NCBI GenBank assembly: GCA_046590205.1
Contig: JBKJTT010000043.1
Location: forward strand, 1 to 64,000
DNA: 64,000 nt
DNA from: DATDEW01 sp046590205
Lineage (GTDB): Bacteria > Bacteroidota > Ignavibacteria > Palsa-1295
Reading direction: 5' to 3'
Part shown: in pieces, positions 1-10,091 of the stretch
Numbering within the stretch: position 1 is the stretch's first letter
Layout of the letters: the number at the start of each line of letters is the position of its first letter
Made by a program: the position numbers and the translations under genes
The notes under the pieces: generated by a model
What the model was told of the DNA's origin: nothing
Databases searched by the model: none
What the model saw: the letters and a program-made list of their open reading frames with translations, nothing else

Positions 1-2
1 AT

Positions 3-1901
3 TCTAAGCAGGTATCTAACAGCTTACCAAGCGATAACCCTACTTTTATTGGCAATGGTCAGCCAAGCTCCTCTGTCCCTTTTGATCCAATTTCTTCTTT
101 GGTGAGCATCCCTGGTGGCTATGACCTTGGTTTCTTAACCAAATGGCATCTTGCGTCAAATGGTGGACCTCTCCATAATATCCAAATTGACCCAAGCAAT
201 CCGCAAAAGATACATGCATGTATCATGGGTGCATTAAATACAACACCCGCTGATACAACTACAGCAAATTTCTATCCAAATCGTCGCGTTTTCTATTTCT
301 ATAGTGCCGATGGAGGGCAAACCTGGTCAGCCCCTAAATCAATAGCAAACCGTCGCACTGGGTATCCTAACATGATACTCATTCAGCGTGGCGCTGATTA
401 CATTCCTGTGATTGCAGCTCACCGTAATGACTCAGAAGTTGGGTCAGATGTTTCAACGTTTCTTTATATTGAAACAGGTGCTCCGGGTGCAGGTAGCTTT
501 CAGGAAATTGCAACAAGCCGTGAAACCTATGCTGGTACTGCACAAGACATTATATGGCCAGCCATTGCGTTGTCAAAAGATGGAACAAAAATATTCACAG
601 TTTCTTCTGTATCAACAACCTTAACAAGTGGCTTGACTTCAATTCAGTTTGGTGTTTTCTCGTTGAACGCAGGTAAGACAGATGCTACTTGGAGCGGATG
701 GCTGCCGGGACCTGGTCAAGATGAAACAACATCAATTACTAGTGGTGGATACTATTCAATCAAAGTTTCTGCTTCAGGTAAGATCGGCATTGTATGGAAA
801 AATTATGATTCAGGCACACCCGACCTTGGTCTATACTTATCAGAGTCTGCTGATAATGGTGCTACCTGGTCGATCGTAGAAAACATTTATTTTTCACGTG
901 AATCTTCGCAAACTGACCAAGAAGGCAATCCAATTAATATGGTTGCTGAAAGTGGCCTTGATTTTTTCTATAACGGGGATGAGCCTAATGTGATATTCTC
1001 TGCATATGGACGTACAACACCAGGCGGCAATGCGTATGTTTATCAGCCTGGAAGTGGGACACTTCTCTATTGGAAAAAAGGTATGGTTGACCCAAGAAAT
1101 CTTGTGTCAGGCTTTGTTGATGACAATTTATCTGCTCCTGAATTAGAATCGTCATTTCTTTCTCCATGGCAAGCTGCCACTGGACTTGAGTTTCAAGGAG
1201 CAAACTTACGCAATCCTGTAGTTGCACCTAGCTCTGACCCAACAAAGTATTCTGTGTATTTTTCTGCTATTGCAGTTGATGACATTGGTTTGGTTGAAGA
1301 GTTTACCGAAGCTGGCAATGCGGCAGCTACCGATAAATTGGCTTTTATGAGTATTTGGAAAATAACTACTCTCAATGGTGGTTCAACATTCTCTAATCCT
1401 GTCAAAGTAGCAGGGAATGAAGACGGCATTGCGCAAGAATTACGCCTCGATCATCGCTTCCCTCAGACTTCGTATTTTAACCCTTCGGGTTCAGGTCAGT
1501 CGTTAGAGCAGATAATGTTCGCTGTGGATACCTGTCCTGGCTATAGCATTGAGGGATATGTAGGGTTTAACAACGCACAATGGGCAACAAAGCAATTCCC
1601 AACAAACGCTGTTAAGAGTTATTCGTATGTGAACGGACTTTCTCTTGGGCAGAACTATCCAAATCCGTCTGTATCGGGAACAACTGTTGTACCTTTTGAA
1701 CTTTCAAACGGTGGTGAAGTTATTCTAACTGTAACTGATCTTATTGGCAGAGAAGTGCTCACTTTCACTAATGGCAGAATGGAAGCTGGAAAACATACGC
1801 TTCCTATCGATATTTCTTCTCTTGCAAACGGTGTGTATCAATATACAATTCGTTCGGCTGGCGAGACCCTTTCACGACTCATGACAGTTGTAAAAGACTA
1901 A
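3..1901 (+). CDS. T9SS-sorted exported protein with Asp-box (BNR) repeats, 5' end outside window
   Basis: The reading frame is open from base 3 with no stop, so the TTG at 99 is not the true start and the gene begins left of the window; 632 residues are visible. Sialidase-type Asp-box motifs appear in the visible part (YSADGGQTW near residue 105, SADNGATW near 285), which suggests a beta-propeller of the sialidase/BNR kind. The last ~85 residues form a type A T9SS sorting domain: an LGQNYPNPS motif, then beta-strand-rich sequence ending in NGVYQYTIRS and a short basic tail. Proteins of this sort are exported by Sec, cross the outer membrane through T9SS and are anchored at the surface or released. 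No catalytic sialidase residues can be assigned, so I do not call an enzyme. A strong hairpin terminator follows immediately. Confidence 0.85.
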   Translation, partial: SKQVSNSLPSDNPTFIGNGQPSSSVPFDPISSLVSIPGGYDLGFLTKWHLASNGGPLHNIQIDPSNPQKIHACIMGALNTTPADTTTANFYPNRRVFYFYSADGGQTWSAPKSIANRRTGYPNMILIQRGADYIPVIAAHRNDSEVGSDVSTFLYIETGAPGAGSFQEIATSRETYAGTAQDIIWPAIALSKDGTKIFTVSSVSTTLTSGLTSIQFGVFSLNAGKTDATWSGWLPGPGQDETTSITSGGYYSIKVSASGKIGIVWKNYDSGTPDLGLYLSESADNGATWSIVENIYFSRESSQTDQEGNPINMVAESGLDFFYNGDEPNVIFSAYGRTTPGGNAYVYQPGSGTLLYWKKGMVDPRNLVSGFVDDNLSAPELESSFLSPWQAATGLEFQGANLRNPVVAPSSDPTKYSVYFSAIAVDDIGLVEEFTEAGNAAATDKLAFMSIWKITTLNGGSTFSNPVKVAGNEDGIAQELRLDHRFPQTSYFNPSGSGQSLEQIMFAVDTCPGYSIEGYVGFNNAQWATKQFPTNAVKSYSYVNGLSLGQNYPNPSVSGTTVVPFELSNGGEVILTVTDLIGREVLTFTNGRMEAGKHTLPIDISSLANGVYQYTIRSAGETLSRLMTVVKD

Positions 1902-1907
1902 TTGTTG

Positions 1908-1949
1908 TTTTTGGACTGCTGACGGCAGTTGGCAGTCCAAAAATTTTTG
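1908..1949 (+). terminator. Rho-independent terminator after the first cargo gene
   Basis: A perfect 12-bp stem (1908-1919 pairing with 1932-1943) closes a 12-nt loop and is followed by a run of T. It starts seven bases after the stop codon at 1901. Its 3' arm overlaps a spurious TTG start of the next frame, so it also argues that the TonB receptor starts further downstream. Confidence 0.85.
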
Positions 1950-2033
1950 CTACTTTATGGATTTCGTTGTGTTCTTACACTAAGGGTGTTGTTGATCTTG
2001 CAAAACGTTCGTTCTTCCACTTTATACGTCTCA

Positions 2034-5000
2034 ATGAACATGAAACGCTATTTTAGTTTATTTGCAGCAATTTTTATATGCGCAGCTACTCTCTTTCTCA
2101 CCGAAGCCGCACTCGCGCAGCCGGGAAAGATAACCGCAAAGGTTATTGATGCCAAGACTGGCGAGCCAGTCTTTAAGGCAACGGTAAAGATCGTAGAGAC
2201 CAAACAAGGCGCATTCACAAAAGATAATGGTGTTGCCACAATTATCAACATTAATCCTGGTCAAAATTATACAGTTGTTGCTACCTTTGCTGGCTACGAG
2301 CCAAGAACGGTCAGTGGTGTGAAGGTATCTTCAAATCTTACGACTAATCTGGATTTTAAGCTCTCAACAACCATGCAAAAAGAAATTATTGTTGAGGCGA
2401 GACCTATCGTTGATAAATCTGAAACGAAACAAGGCGCACGTTTTGATTCTTCTTCTATTACGAATGTCCCGGGTCGAAGAAGCTTAAACGAGCTTGTAAC
2501 ACTTACTCCCGGAGTAGTTGCAGAAGGGGCGGGGGTTACAATTGCTGGTGCGAGAAGCACCTCTAATTCGACACGTATGGGAGGGGTTGAAATTACTGAT
2601 ATTGTTGATGGTGGCACTAACTCTATTCAAAGCAATGTATCTACATTTGCAGTCTCAGAGTTAAACGTTACTACATCAGGTGCCGATGCTTCTAAAGGTG
2701 GTGCAACAGGTGGATATATTGAATCAAACACAAAAAATGGCGGTGCTAATTTTGAATTTTTAGCCCATTACCGTCAGGAAATACCTGCACTCTTCGGTTC
2801 ATCAAGCAATGGGTTTGACCAAATGCCGACGGGAAGCAAGACACTTGAAGTTGCACTTGGCGGTCCAATTACAGAAGACATAAAGTATTTTATTACAGCA
2901 AAAGGTACACTCGCTGATTATGCTGGTGCCGGTTTGAATGTTACTGACCCATACGGTAATAACCTTGGGCAGATTGATCATACAAAGCTCTATGGAAGAG
3001 CAATAACTGCAAATTTAGCATTTAATGATGTGTTCGGTTTCCGAGTTTCTGCTGACGCTATCCTAGCTTCTGAAAGCCGCCAATTTGCAACAGCCGGAAG
3101 TGCATTGAGCGGTATTTTTACGTACGGCGATATGACGCAATTGCCTGGCAGAAACAACTTCAACAATCTTTTCACCCTCAAGGGGACAAAACAAATTGGT
3201 GACGGTATTCTCGAAGTTACAGGCGGTCTTGAAACTGTTAATGAACGTTACGGCAAATATGATCAAGAAGTCGGTGCGAGTATTCTTACTCCTTATAAGA
3301 TATATGTTCCCGAAGATAACTATAGCTATGATGATATTACAGGGGAGATAAGTGAAGGCTCTGATGGTATAATGGATAACTATACACCCGTCAGCAAACA
3401 AATTCCTGATCCGCAAAACCCCGCGAATGCACTCAATCTCACCGGAGCAGGGTTAAACCCGTTTACGGGAAAGATTGAAGGTGGTGCACAGCGATTCACA
3501 ACCAATAACCCTTATGGTTTGCTCAACGCATTCTATTCCGCAGGCAATCCGGCTGGTTATTATGAGGATACTCGTCAGAGAATTCAAATCGATGCAAAAT
3601 TTGCACAGCAAATCGGTGAACATCTTGTGAGTGCGGGTTTTGAAACACAGTTACATCATATCACAACATTCTCCAACGATCAGCCATGGGACGCAAATCC
3701 ATTCCAGGATGTATTTGATGTGAACCCTTACACAGCGGCGATCTATATTATTGATAAGATGGAATTTGCTGATATCACATTTAATCCAAGTTTACGCTTT
3801 GATCTCTATGACCCTGCAAATAGCACTGCTCTTGTCAACCCGTTTGACCCCTACGAGATTGATCCTGATGGAAAGGTAGTTTATTCTTTTGCAAAAGCAG
3901 AGGTTCAAACACAGTTAAGCCCACGCTTAGGTATTACGTATGCCATTAGCGAGATGACGACATTCAATTTTAATTATGGTCTGTATTTCAAACAGCCACT
4001 TATGAATGAAGTACTGACCAATACAGGTGGTGATTTTTATAAAGTACTTCAGCGCGGAAATCAGATCATCGGTAATGGTAATCTGAAAGCCGAACGATCA
4101 ACCGATATCGTCGTTGGTTTTACAACTGCACTCAACGATATTCTGGCAATGACGATTCAAGGTATATATAGAGACCTTCGCAATCAGTCAGGTCTGCTTC
4201 GCATCTCAAGCCCGAATTTAGCAACTGGGTACACTCTCTATATTGATGACCAGTATGGAAACTCAAAAAGTCTTATGCTTTCTTTTGATAAAAGAATGCG
4301 TGATAATTATGCAATACGCTTTAACTATACATTCTCATCTGCAAAAGGAACATCATCATCAGCAACAGAAAATTATAATCGTCTAATCAACCCTCCGGCT
4401 GGTGAAGAAACAGCCGTTCTTCCGCTTCAACCATACCCACTTGGCTATGACAGACCGCATGTTGCTCAGTTGATATTTAATCTTGCATGGCAAAAGAATG
4501 AAGGACCGGAGCTTTTTGGTGCTAAACTTTTAGAGCTTTTCAATCTCTCTTTCACAACGGAATACCGTTCCGGTACTCCTTATACACCTGAAGATATTCG
4601 CGGTAATCAAGCAGGTGAGTTCAATAGTGCTCGTCAGCCCTCATACTTTCAAACGAATGCGTCGCTTTCACGCACTATACCTCTTTCTGATATTTTCGGT
4701 GATGGGGCTGGTTCAACAGCTATCGATCTCCAGCTCGAAGTCTTGAACCTGTTTAATCGTACCGAAGCATTAGCTGTCTATGCTGCTACCGGACTCGGTG
4801 ACGATGACGGAAAAGGTGATGTCTATACCGGAACAGTTGTTTTTAAGAATGACCCTACAAATGCTGGGGGTGGACAACTTGATGCGCTCGGCAACTTGAA
4901 GTATAATGCTCGTTGGGACCTTAACAAGGATGGGCAAGTTGACCTTTCCGAACAGCAGAAAGGATTTTCCCAGTACCGTACAGATAATTATGCACGCAGA

Positions 5001-5054
5001 ACGAACTACCAAGTTCCGCTTCGTACGTTTTTCAACGTAACGTTTAGATTCTAA
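2034..5054 (+). CDS. TonB-dependent outer-membrane receptor with N-terminal regulatory-like domain
   Basis: 1006 residues from ATG 2034 (an alternative ATG is at 2040). The open frame reaches back to 1929 but that part runs through the upstream terminator. A signal peptide ends near ALAQ. It is followed by a carboxypeptidase-regulatory-like beta-sandwich (about residues 30-110), a plug domain (about 115-240, with GRRSLNELVTLTPGV and repeated Gly-rich segments) and a beta-barrel ending in the aromatic residue F, as expected for an outer-membrane protein. The family takes up large substrates using TonB energy; no substrate can be named. No SusD-like lipoprotein gene follows, so this is not a classical SusCD pair. 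Unusually, residues 962-973 (nt 4917-4952) form a canonical EF-hand calcium loop, DLNKDGQVDLSE, between late barrel strands. It lies 32 bp upstream of the next gene and is probably co-transcribed with it. Confidence 0.88.
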   Translation: MNMKRYFSLFAAIFICAATLFLTEAALAQPGKITAKVIDAKTGEPVFKATVKIVETKQGAFTKDNGVATIININPGQNYTVVATFAGYEPRTVSGVKVSSNLTTNLDFKLSTTMQKEIIVEARPIVDKSETKQGARFDSSSITNVPGRRSLNELVTLTPGVVAEGAGVTIAGARSTSNSTRMGGVEITDIVDGGTNSIQSNVSTFAVSELNVTTSGADASKGGATGGYIESNTKNGGANFEFLAHYRQEIPALFGSSSNGFDQMPTGSKTLEVALGGPITEDIKYFITAKGTLADYAGAGLNVTDPYGNNLGQIDHTKLYGRAITANLAFNDVFGFRVSADAILASESRQFATAGSALSGIFTYGDMTQLPGRNNFNNLFTLKGTKQIGDGILEVTGGLETVNERYGKYDQEVGASILTPYKIYVPEDNYSYDDITGEISEGSDGIMDNYTPVSKQIPDPQNPANALNLTGAGLNPFTGKIEGGAQRFTTNNPYGLLNAFYSAGNPAGYYEDTRQRIQIDAKFAQQIGEHLVSAGFETQLHHITTFSNDQPWDANPFQDVFDVNPYTAAIYIIDKMEFADITFNPSLRFDLYDPANSTALVNPFDPYEIDPDGKVVYSFAKAEVQTQLSPRLGITYAISEMTTFNFNYGLYFKQPLMNEVLTNTGGDFYKVLQRGNQIIGNGNLKAERSTDIVVGFTTALNDILAMTIQGIYRDLRNQSGLLRISSPNLATGYTLYIDDQYGNSKSLMLSFDKRMRDNYAIRFNYTFSSAKGTSSSATENYNRLINPPAGEETAVLPLQPYPLGYDRPHVAQLIFNLAWQKNEGPELFGAKLLELFNLSFTTEYRSGTPYTPEDIRGNQAGEFNSARQPSYFQTNASLSRTIPLSDIFGDGAGSTAIDLQLEVLNLFNRTEALAVYAATGLGDDDGKGDVYTGTVVFKNDPTNAGGGQLDALGNLKYNARWDLNKDGQVDLSEQQKGFSQYRTDNYARRTNYQVPLRTFFNVTFRF

Positions 5055-5086
5055 TTTTTTCAGTTACAGATTTTTATAGTATAGAT

Positions 5087-8000
5087 ATGATGGCCAGATC
5101 GTCAATGAGAAAGATAACAACATTCGTACTTTGGGCTCTTTTGGGTGTTCTTTCGGTGTCGCTTTTTGATGCCGAAGTAAATGCGCGCCCTGTTACCAAA
5201 GGCAAGGGAATTGTCCAAGCTCCGCAGAAATTCATCCGTCAGCGTAATACGCTTTCAAATATGGATTTCTACTTCACGAATAAAGGCGTACTTTTTAATA
5301 ACGATAACGTTGCTGGATTAATATGGCCTCGCGGGACAAGCAATGCCTACATTTATGGCGGCGGAGTATGGTTCGCGACAAAAAAAATCATCGGCGGAAA
5401 ACGCCGCAAGCTCTGCGAACTTGGATATAACCCAAACTCCGGTGCTGGATGGTATATAGATGGAGAGATTGGGGCTAACTCCGAAGTATTAGCTGATGAT
5501 GCAAAATACATCTCTTATGTAGGTTCAAGATATTCGAGTGAGGATGGTAAGTACGACGGAGTTAATCGTTCTACCGTGCCCCCTCCAGGCTTAAGCTGGC
5601 CAATATGGGATACCTCTGTTGTAAAGACACTTAACCAGAATTACTACTTTGGTGATTATATATCTGATGTTGGTTTACGTGTTCCTTCAGATCTTACAAC
5701 AATTAACGGACTTCCAAAGACAACAAAGCCGGCAATGCTCTCGCAGGAGGATATTGTTAACATCTATACTGACGGGGACTATGCTAATAATCCGGAATAC
5801 CGCCCTAATTCAGGGTATCCGTTCAATCTGAACATTATTGAGATCATCCATAGTTGGAGCTTTGGTAGGTACCGCGATATGATATTTGTCAGACATAAAA
5901 TCACGAATGCTTCAAAGGATACGCTCTATGAGTGCTTCATGGCACCTGCATTTGATCCGGATCTCGGAGTCGGAGGCGGAGCAGCGGCAAATGATAGGAA
6001 TCAATATGTTGGCTCTGACCCAGTCGGTGACCTCGCTCGTACACAAAAGACACTCAAAGGAACATGCTTTGAGAACGACCCTCCACGTCTGAATATGGCA
6101 TATCAGTCATCAGATAAGGAATCCGGTAAAGAATACGGCGTTATCGGCTTTGCATTCTTGCAAAGCCCCGTTACCAACAATGCCGGTGTAGCACTTGATA
6201 TTTCTGATAGTTTAGCTGTCAGCGGATATGGCTTATCACAAAGCCGTAAGCAGCTTGGTCTTACCACTTTTAAGAAATGGACTATCTCAAATGACCCTCC
6301 GACATCTGATCTGCGTTATGACTTCTTGGCAGATGGTTCAAAAGATGCAGACGGGGGTATTGTTGCTGACGTTCGCTTATTGTTCTCAACAGGTCCTTTT
6401 ACGCTACCACCAAATAGAAGCGTTGAAACCTGCGTCGGCATCGGAATTGCAGCTGTAAGTACAACAACACGTGAACAAAACATCGACTCGGTATTTAAGC
6501 TGATCGCATTTGCTCATAGTGTGTTTGGTGGTGATTGTTATACTATCTTTGATTCTGTTACTGAAGATGGAGAGACGAGACCGACCTCTAAGGTGATTCA
6601 CTTTAAGGCACCAATCCCGCCGGATATTCCTACCATGACAGCTACTGCTCTTGATAAAGCAGTATTCCTTCAGTGGAATGAGGTAGCAGATAGCTCAAAG
6701 GATGAACTTAGCTACAAAACACTCGCATTCAATACCTACGAATTATGGCGCTCAACACGCAGCGATCAGGATTCCACGATACGCCCCGACGGTGTGAACC
6801 CGAATGTGAAGCTCGGAACGTGGTCTCTTTATACTTTCAAGGTTGATACTATAAAGAATGCACAAGGTAATCCAATTGGCACGAAAAACACACGCATCAA
6901 CACCATCCCTAATAAAATACCACACTCATTCCTTGATATAGGCGACGATAACAAGGATGGTACGCTTACCGGCGATGAAGCACTCATTAATGGTGCAAAA
7001 TACTATTACTATTTAATAGCAAGTGACGAGTTTGATTCTCTCAACAATGTCGGTCCTATCGCAACCGCGATCGTGAAAGATAAAAACTTGGTAACTGGAA
7101 TTCCTGCAAAGCCGGTCTTCCCTGATCTACCTGATGAATTGAGTACGCTTGGTGCTCCTTGTTTCAATGGAGCAAGAACCGAAGGGGTTGAACCTAAGGT
7201 AAATGGTTTAAGTAAAGTTGCTATTGAGGTAGTTGATACAGGTAAGTTCGTTGAGCTATATAAAAACGATACCATTCGTATTTCTTTTCAACCTCGCTGG
7301 TCGGAGTTTAATCAGCGCTCCCTCAATCTGAGCCAGCTCTTAATGAATATAGACGTTAAGAATACAAATCCTGCAAATAATCAACTTGATTTGACCTACG
7401 AGCGCTTTAATAATCCAAACAACTCACCAACTGTTACTCCTTACGAGTTCAACACAGGTATTATTTTGAAGGTCGAAGGACAAAACGCTGACTCGAACGT
7501 TGCAGGGGCATTTTCTTCGGAAAACAACTTATTTGCCCCATATCAGACGATCGACAGGTCATTCAAGATACTTGCTGATTATCAGTTCACACAGCTCAAA
7601 GACCCACATAAGTTAAAGAGTGTGAAGGTTGAAGGTAGTGCTGACGCGAAGATAGTACGTTTATCACGACGTACACTTCCCGGAGTTTCAGGTGGCGGCA
7701 ATGTTGACTATGCAAATATCCCACCCGATAGAGTTAACCCTTCGTTCTTGGGTTCTTTGGGCGAGGTTGTATATGAAATCAGTTTCGGAGTTGCTGAAGA
7801 TATGAACGTACAAAAGTGGGACACGACATCTAAGTCGTATGTTACGGTTACGAACGTTATTGATCAAGGATCAAATACTACATTTACACCTCGACCATTG
7901 CGCGTTAGCGTGACAAGCGTGACACATTGTAACTCACCGCTCAAAACAGCACGTGATGCGAACAACAATGATCAACAGATAGAGCAAGATTATAGGTACT

Positions 8001-8872
8001 ATAGAAATGTAACTTCAAATCCAACTCAACCGGGGCTCTTTTTCCCCGCATACAGTGACCCTGATTCTATGCAAGTACCAAATCCTGGATTCTTCGCAAT
8101 TGATGCATATCATTTCTCTGATGATGATGCTACGAATCATGGTGCAGCACAATTTATTGATAAAACTTCGAGCCATTACTACTATCCAGGAGTTATACAA
8201 AATGGAAGTAAGTTCATGGCAACTGTCCATCGCATTCGATTAGGCGGCGCAGAGATTATCCTAAATTACCCTGGTATCTCTTCTCAATCATTTACAGGAG
8301 ATTCTACCATAGATGATGCTCAGTTTGCAAATGAGTTCAGGGCTGGTGACAAAATTCGTGTGGAATTCACAGGAGTTGCACGCGGCTTGCCATTCCCGGG
8401 TGCGGAGTTCAAAGTACCAACTACTCCAAACTCAACTATCGATTTCAAAAATTCTTCGCTCTACGCAGCAAAGGAGATACTCGATCAAGTAACAGTTGTA
8501 CCAAATCCATTTATTGTCAGCCATATCGGGCAGACGACAACGGATAATTCGAAGCTCTTCTTTACTCGTCTGCCACCGCGTGCTACTATTGAAATATATA
8601 CACCCGACGGTGATCTTGTCAAAACACTTGAGCACAGAGGATATGAAAGCACAACCGATCAGTCTGGCGGCGTAACATACAATTATGACGAACTTGCAAA
8701 CCGTTACAATGTAGCAGAGTGGAATATCCTCTCAGAGGGCAGACAGCGCGTAGGAAGCCAAGTACTTCTCGCCCGTGTAATAGCAAAAGACCCGAAAAAC
8801 GGTGATGCTGTGATAGGTGAAACAATCGTGAAGTTCGCGGTTATTCTTGGTGGCTACCGTCAGGTAAAATAA
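5087..8872 (+). CDS. Large exported protein of unknown function with fibronectin-like region and C-terminal sorting-like domain
   Basis: 1261 residues; three Met codons at residues 1, 2 and 7 are all possible starts. A signal peptide is followed by a long Tyr/Asp-rich globular region. About residues 515-680 look like a fibronectin type III fold (IPTMTATALDKAVFLQWN opening, then ELWRS) and contain an EF-hand-type loop at 620-631 (D-D-N-K-D-G...D-E). The C-terminal ~120 residues start with VVPNPF and contain IEIYTPDGDLVKTLEH. This resembles the short beta-sandwich found at the C-terminus of exported proteins in Ignavibacteria-type genomes, and I infer that it serves T9SS sorting or cell attachment. 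I do not recognise the main body as a named family. It sits between a TonB receptor and a PorV-like barrel on the same strand, so a surface role is likely. Confidence 0.8.
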   Translation: MMARSSMRKITTFVLWALLGVLSVSLFDAEVNARPVTKGKGIVQAPQKFIRQRNTLSNMDFYFTNKGVLFNNDNVAGLIWPRGTSNAYIYGGGVWFATKKIIGGKRRKLCELGYNPNSGAGWYIDGEIGANSEVLADDAKYISYVGSRYSSEDGKYDGVNRSTVPPPGLSWPIWDTSVVKTLNQNYYFGDYISDVGLRVPSDLTTINGLPKTTKPAMLSQEDIVNIYTDGDYANNPEYRPNSGYPFNLNIIEIIHSWSFGRYRDMIFVRHKITNASKDTLYECFMAPAFDPDLGVGGGAAANDRNQYVGSDPVGDLARTQKTLKGTCFENDPPRLNMAYQSSDKESGKEYGVIGFAFLQSPVTNNAGVALDISDSLAVSGYGLSQSRKQLGLTTFKKWTISNDPPTSDLRYDFLADGSKDADGGIVADVRLLFSTGPFTLPPNRSVETCVGIGIAAVSTTTREQNIDSVFKLIAFAHSVFGGDCYTIFDSVTEDGETRPTSKVIHFKAPIPPDIPTMTATALDKAVFLQWNEVADSSKDELSYKTLAFNTYELWRSTRSDQDSTIRPDGVNPNVKLGTWSLYTFKVDTIKNAQGNPIGTKNTRINTIPNKIPHSFLDIGDDNKDGTLTGDEALINGAKYYYYLIASDEFDSLNNVGPIATAIVKDKNLVTGIPAKPVFPDLPDELSTLGAPCFNGARTEGVEPKVNGLSKVAIEVVDTGKFVELYKNDTIRISFQPRWSEFNQRSLNLSQLLMNIDVKNTNPANNQLDLTYERFNNPNNSPTVTPYEFNTGIILKVEGQNADSNVAGAFSSENNLFAPYQTIDRSFKILADYQFTQLKDPHKLKSVKVEGSADAKIVRLSRRTLPGVSGGGNVDYANIPPDRVNPSFLGSLGEVVYEISFGVAEDMNVQKWDTTSKSYVTVTNVIDQGSNTTFTPRPLRVSVTSVTHCNSPLKTARDANNNDQQIEQDYRYYRNVTSNPTQPGLFFPAYSDPDSMQVPNPGFFAIDAYHFSDDDATNHGAAQFIDKTSSHYYYPGVIQNGSKFMATVHRIRLGGAEIILNYPGISSQSFTGDSTIDDAQFANEFRAGDKIRVEFTGVARGLPFPGAEFKVPTTPNSTIDFKNSSLYAAKEILDQVTVVPNPFIVSHIGQTTTDNSKLFFTRLPPRATIEIYTPDGDLVKTLEHRGYESTTDQSGGVTYNYDELANRYNVAEWNILSEGRQRVGSQVLLARVIAKDPKNGDAVIGETIVKFAVILGGYRQVK

Positions 8873-8879
8873 TTTTCTA

Positions 8880-8909
8880 TTCCTTGAGCGTATCAATGCG
8901 CTCAAGGAA
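8880..8909 (+). terminator. Hairpin terminator after the 1261-residue protein
   Basis: A perfect 11-bp inverted repeat (8880-8890 with 8899-8909) with an 8-nt loop, seven bases after the stop codon at 8872. The following sequence is A/T-rich but lacks a clean T run, so it could be a bidirectional or weak terminator or an RNA 3'-end stabiliser. Confidence 0.6.
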
Positions 8910-8971
8910 TATATTAGTAGTATGATTTTTAATTGAGTTTGTTGTTTCTCAACAAGAAAAGCAAAGAATTT

Positions 8972-10021
8972 ATGAGAGGTAACGTGTTTACAAAAAATTT
9001 CTTGATGTCAGCAATCATTGCACTGTTCGTATCAGGGGCATATGCACAAGGCACAAGCACGAGCACAACGGGAGAGAACTTTAATAACGTTGGTGGTAGC
9101 GGAGCAGCGTTTCAAAAGGTGTGGGCTGGAGCCCGATCTGCTGGTATGGCAGGCGGATTCAGCGCACTTGCAAACGATGTATATTCTATCTACTGGAATC
9201 CGGCGGGTATTGCTCGTACACAAGGCATTAGCGCCGGAGCAGCATATACAAGCTGGTTCGGAAATATCAACTATAATTTCATAGGAGCTATCGTCCCAAT
9301 CAGCGAGAAATTCCGTGCAGGTATTAGCTTAACGGTCATGGATTACGGCAACCTGCGTGCCTCTACGCTTGAGAATGATGTTAATAGAGGTAACTTCAAT
9401 GCCAATGATTTGGCATTTGGTGTTACTATAGCCGGTGCAATGACCGATAGATTCTCATTCGGTGCTACAGTAAAGTATCTTCGTAATGCTATCTTAGACC
9501 TCTCGGCTGATGGTATCGGATTTGATGCAGGTTCGCTTTATCAGACCGATTTTTATAAGATGAAGATATCGCTTGCATTGACGAATCTTGGTCCAGACCG
9601 CTCATTCTCCGGAAATTCACTCTCTATCTTAGCATCACAGGATAGACTCAATACGACAAACGAAGACCTTGACGCTCGTCTTGCTACATCTGGGTTCCCT
9701 CTGCCACTTAACTTTAAGATAGGCTTGGCTACGGATGTATTTCAGGGTGAAATGGATGATCAGCAGCTTAATGTTGCATTTGACTTTACTGAAAGTACAG
9801 ACGGTCCACAAAGATATAATCTTGGTGCTGAATACGTCTATAGCAGTATTGTTGCAATTCGTGCCGGCTATGCATTTAACCACGATCAACTTGGGCTCGG
9901 CTTAGGTGCCGGTTATAAGTATAAGTCTGATGATTTCCTTGGAAACATTGACTATGCTTTCAATACTTCAAGGAATTTTGGTGGCATTCACACTGTAAGC
10001 ATAGTGGCAACATTCCCTTAA
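8972..10021 (+). CDS. PorV/PorQ family outer-membrane beta-barrel protein
   Basis: 349 residues from ATG 8972. The frame extends up to a TTG at 8933, but residue 1 at 8972 gives a clean signal peptide ending GAYAQ. The mature N-terminus carries the hallmark of this family: a Gly-rich segment, then WAGARSAGMAGGFSALANDV and YWNPAGIA. The rest alternates like a FadL/OmpP1-type barrel and ends in FP. Known members are PorV, which shuttles T9SS cargo to the attachment complex, and PorQ. Many paralogues of unknown role exist in this superphylum, so I cannot say whether this one is the T9SS component. Its position behind two large exported proteins is consistent with a secretion or assembly role. 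It is flanked by a terminator on each side and is probably monocistronic. Confidence 0.85.
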   Translation: MRGNVFTKNFLMSAIIALFVSGAYAQGTSTSTTGENFNNVGGSGAAFQKVWAGARSAGMAGGFSALANDVYSIYWNPAGIARTQGISAGAAYTSWFGNINYNFIGAIVPISEKFRAGISLTVMDYGNLRASTLENDVNRGNFNANDLAFGVTIAGAMTDRFSFGATVKYLRNAILDLSADGIGFDAGSLYQTDFYKMKISLALTNLGPDRSFSGNSLSILASQDRLNTTNEDLDARLATSGFPLPLNFKIGLATDVFQGEMDDQQLNVAFDFTESTDGPQRYNLGAEYVYSSIVAIRAGYAFNHDQLGLGLGAGYKYKSDDFLGNIDYAFNTSRNFGGIHTVSIVATFP

Positions 10022-10036
10022 ACCGAAACGCCCTTT

Positions 10037-10073
10037 AAAAAGCCCCTTCCGATTGGAACGGGGCTTTTTTTTT
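10037..10073 (+). terminator. Rho-independent terminator after the PorV-like gene
   Basis: AAAAAGCCCC (10037-10046) pairs with GGGGCTTTTT (10060-10069), extended by a TTCC/GGAA pairing with one bulged base, and followed by a T run to 10073. It begins 16 bases after the stop codon. Confidence 0.93.
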
Positions 10074-10091
10074 GAGTGTAGTATAGATACA

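Noticed and set aside
1929..2033. N-terminal extension of the TonB receptor to a TTG
   Set aside because: It runs through the 3' arm of a strong terminator hairpin and would put 35 residues before a clean signal peptide.
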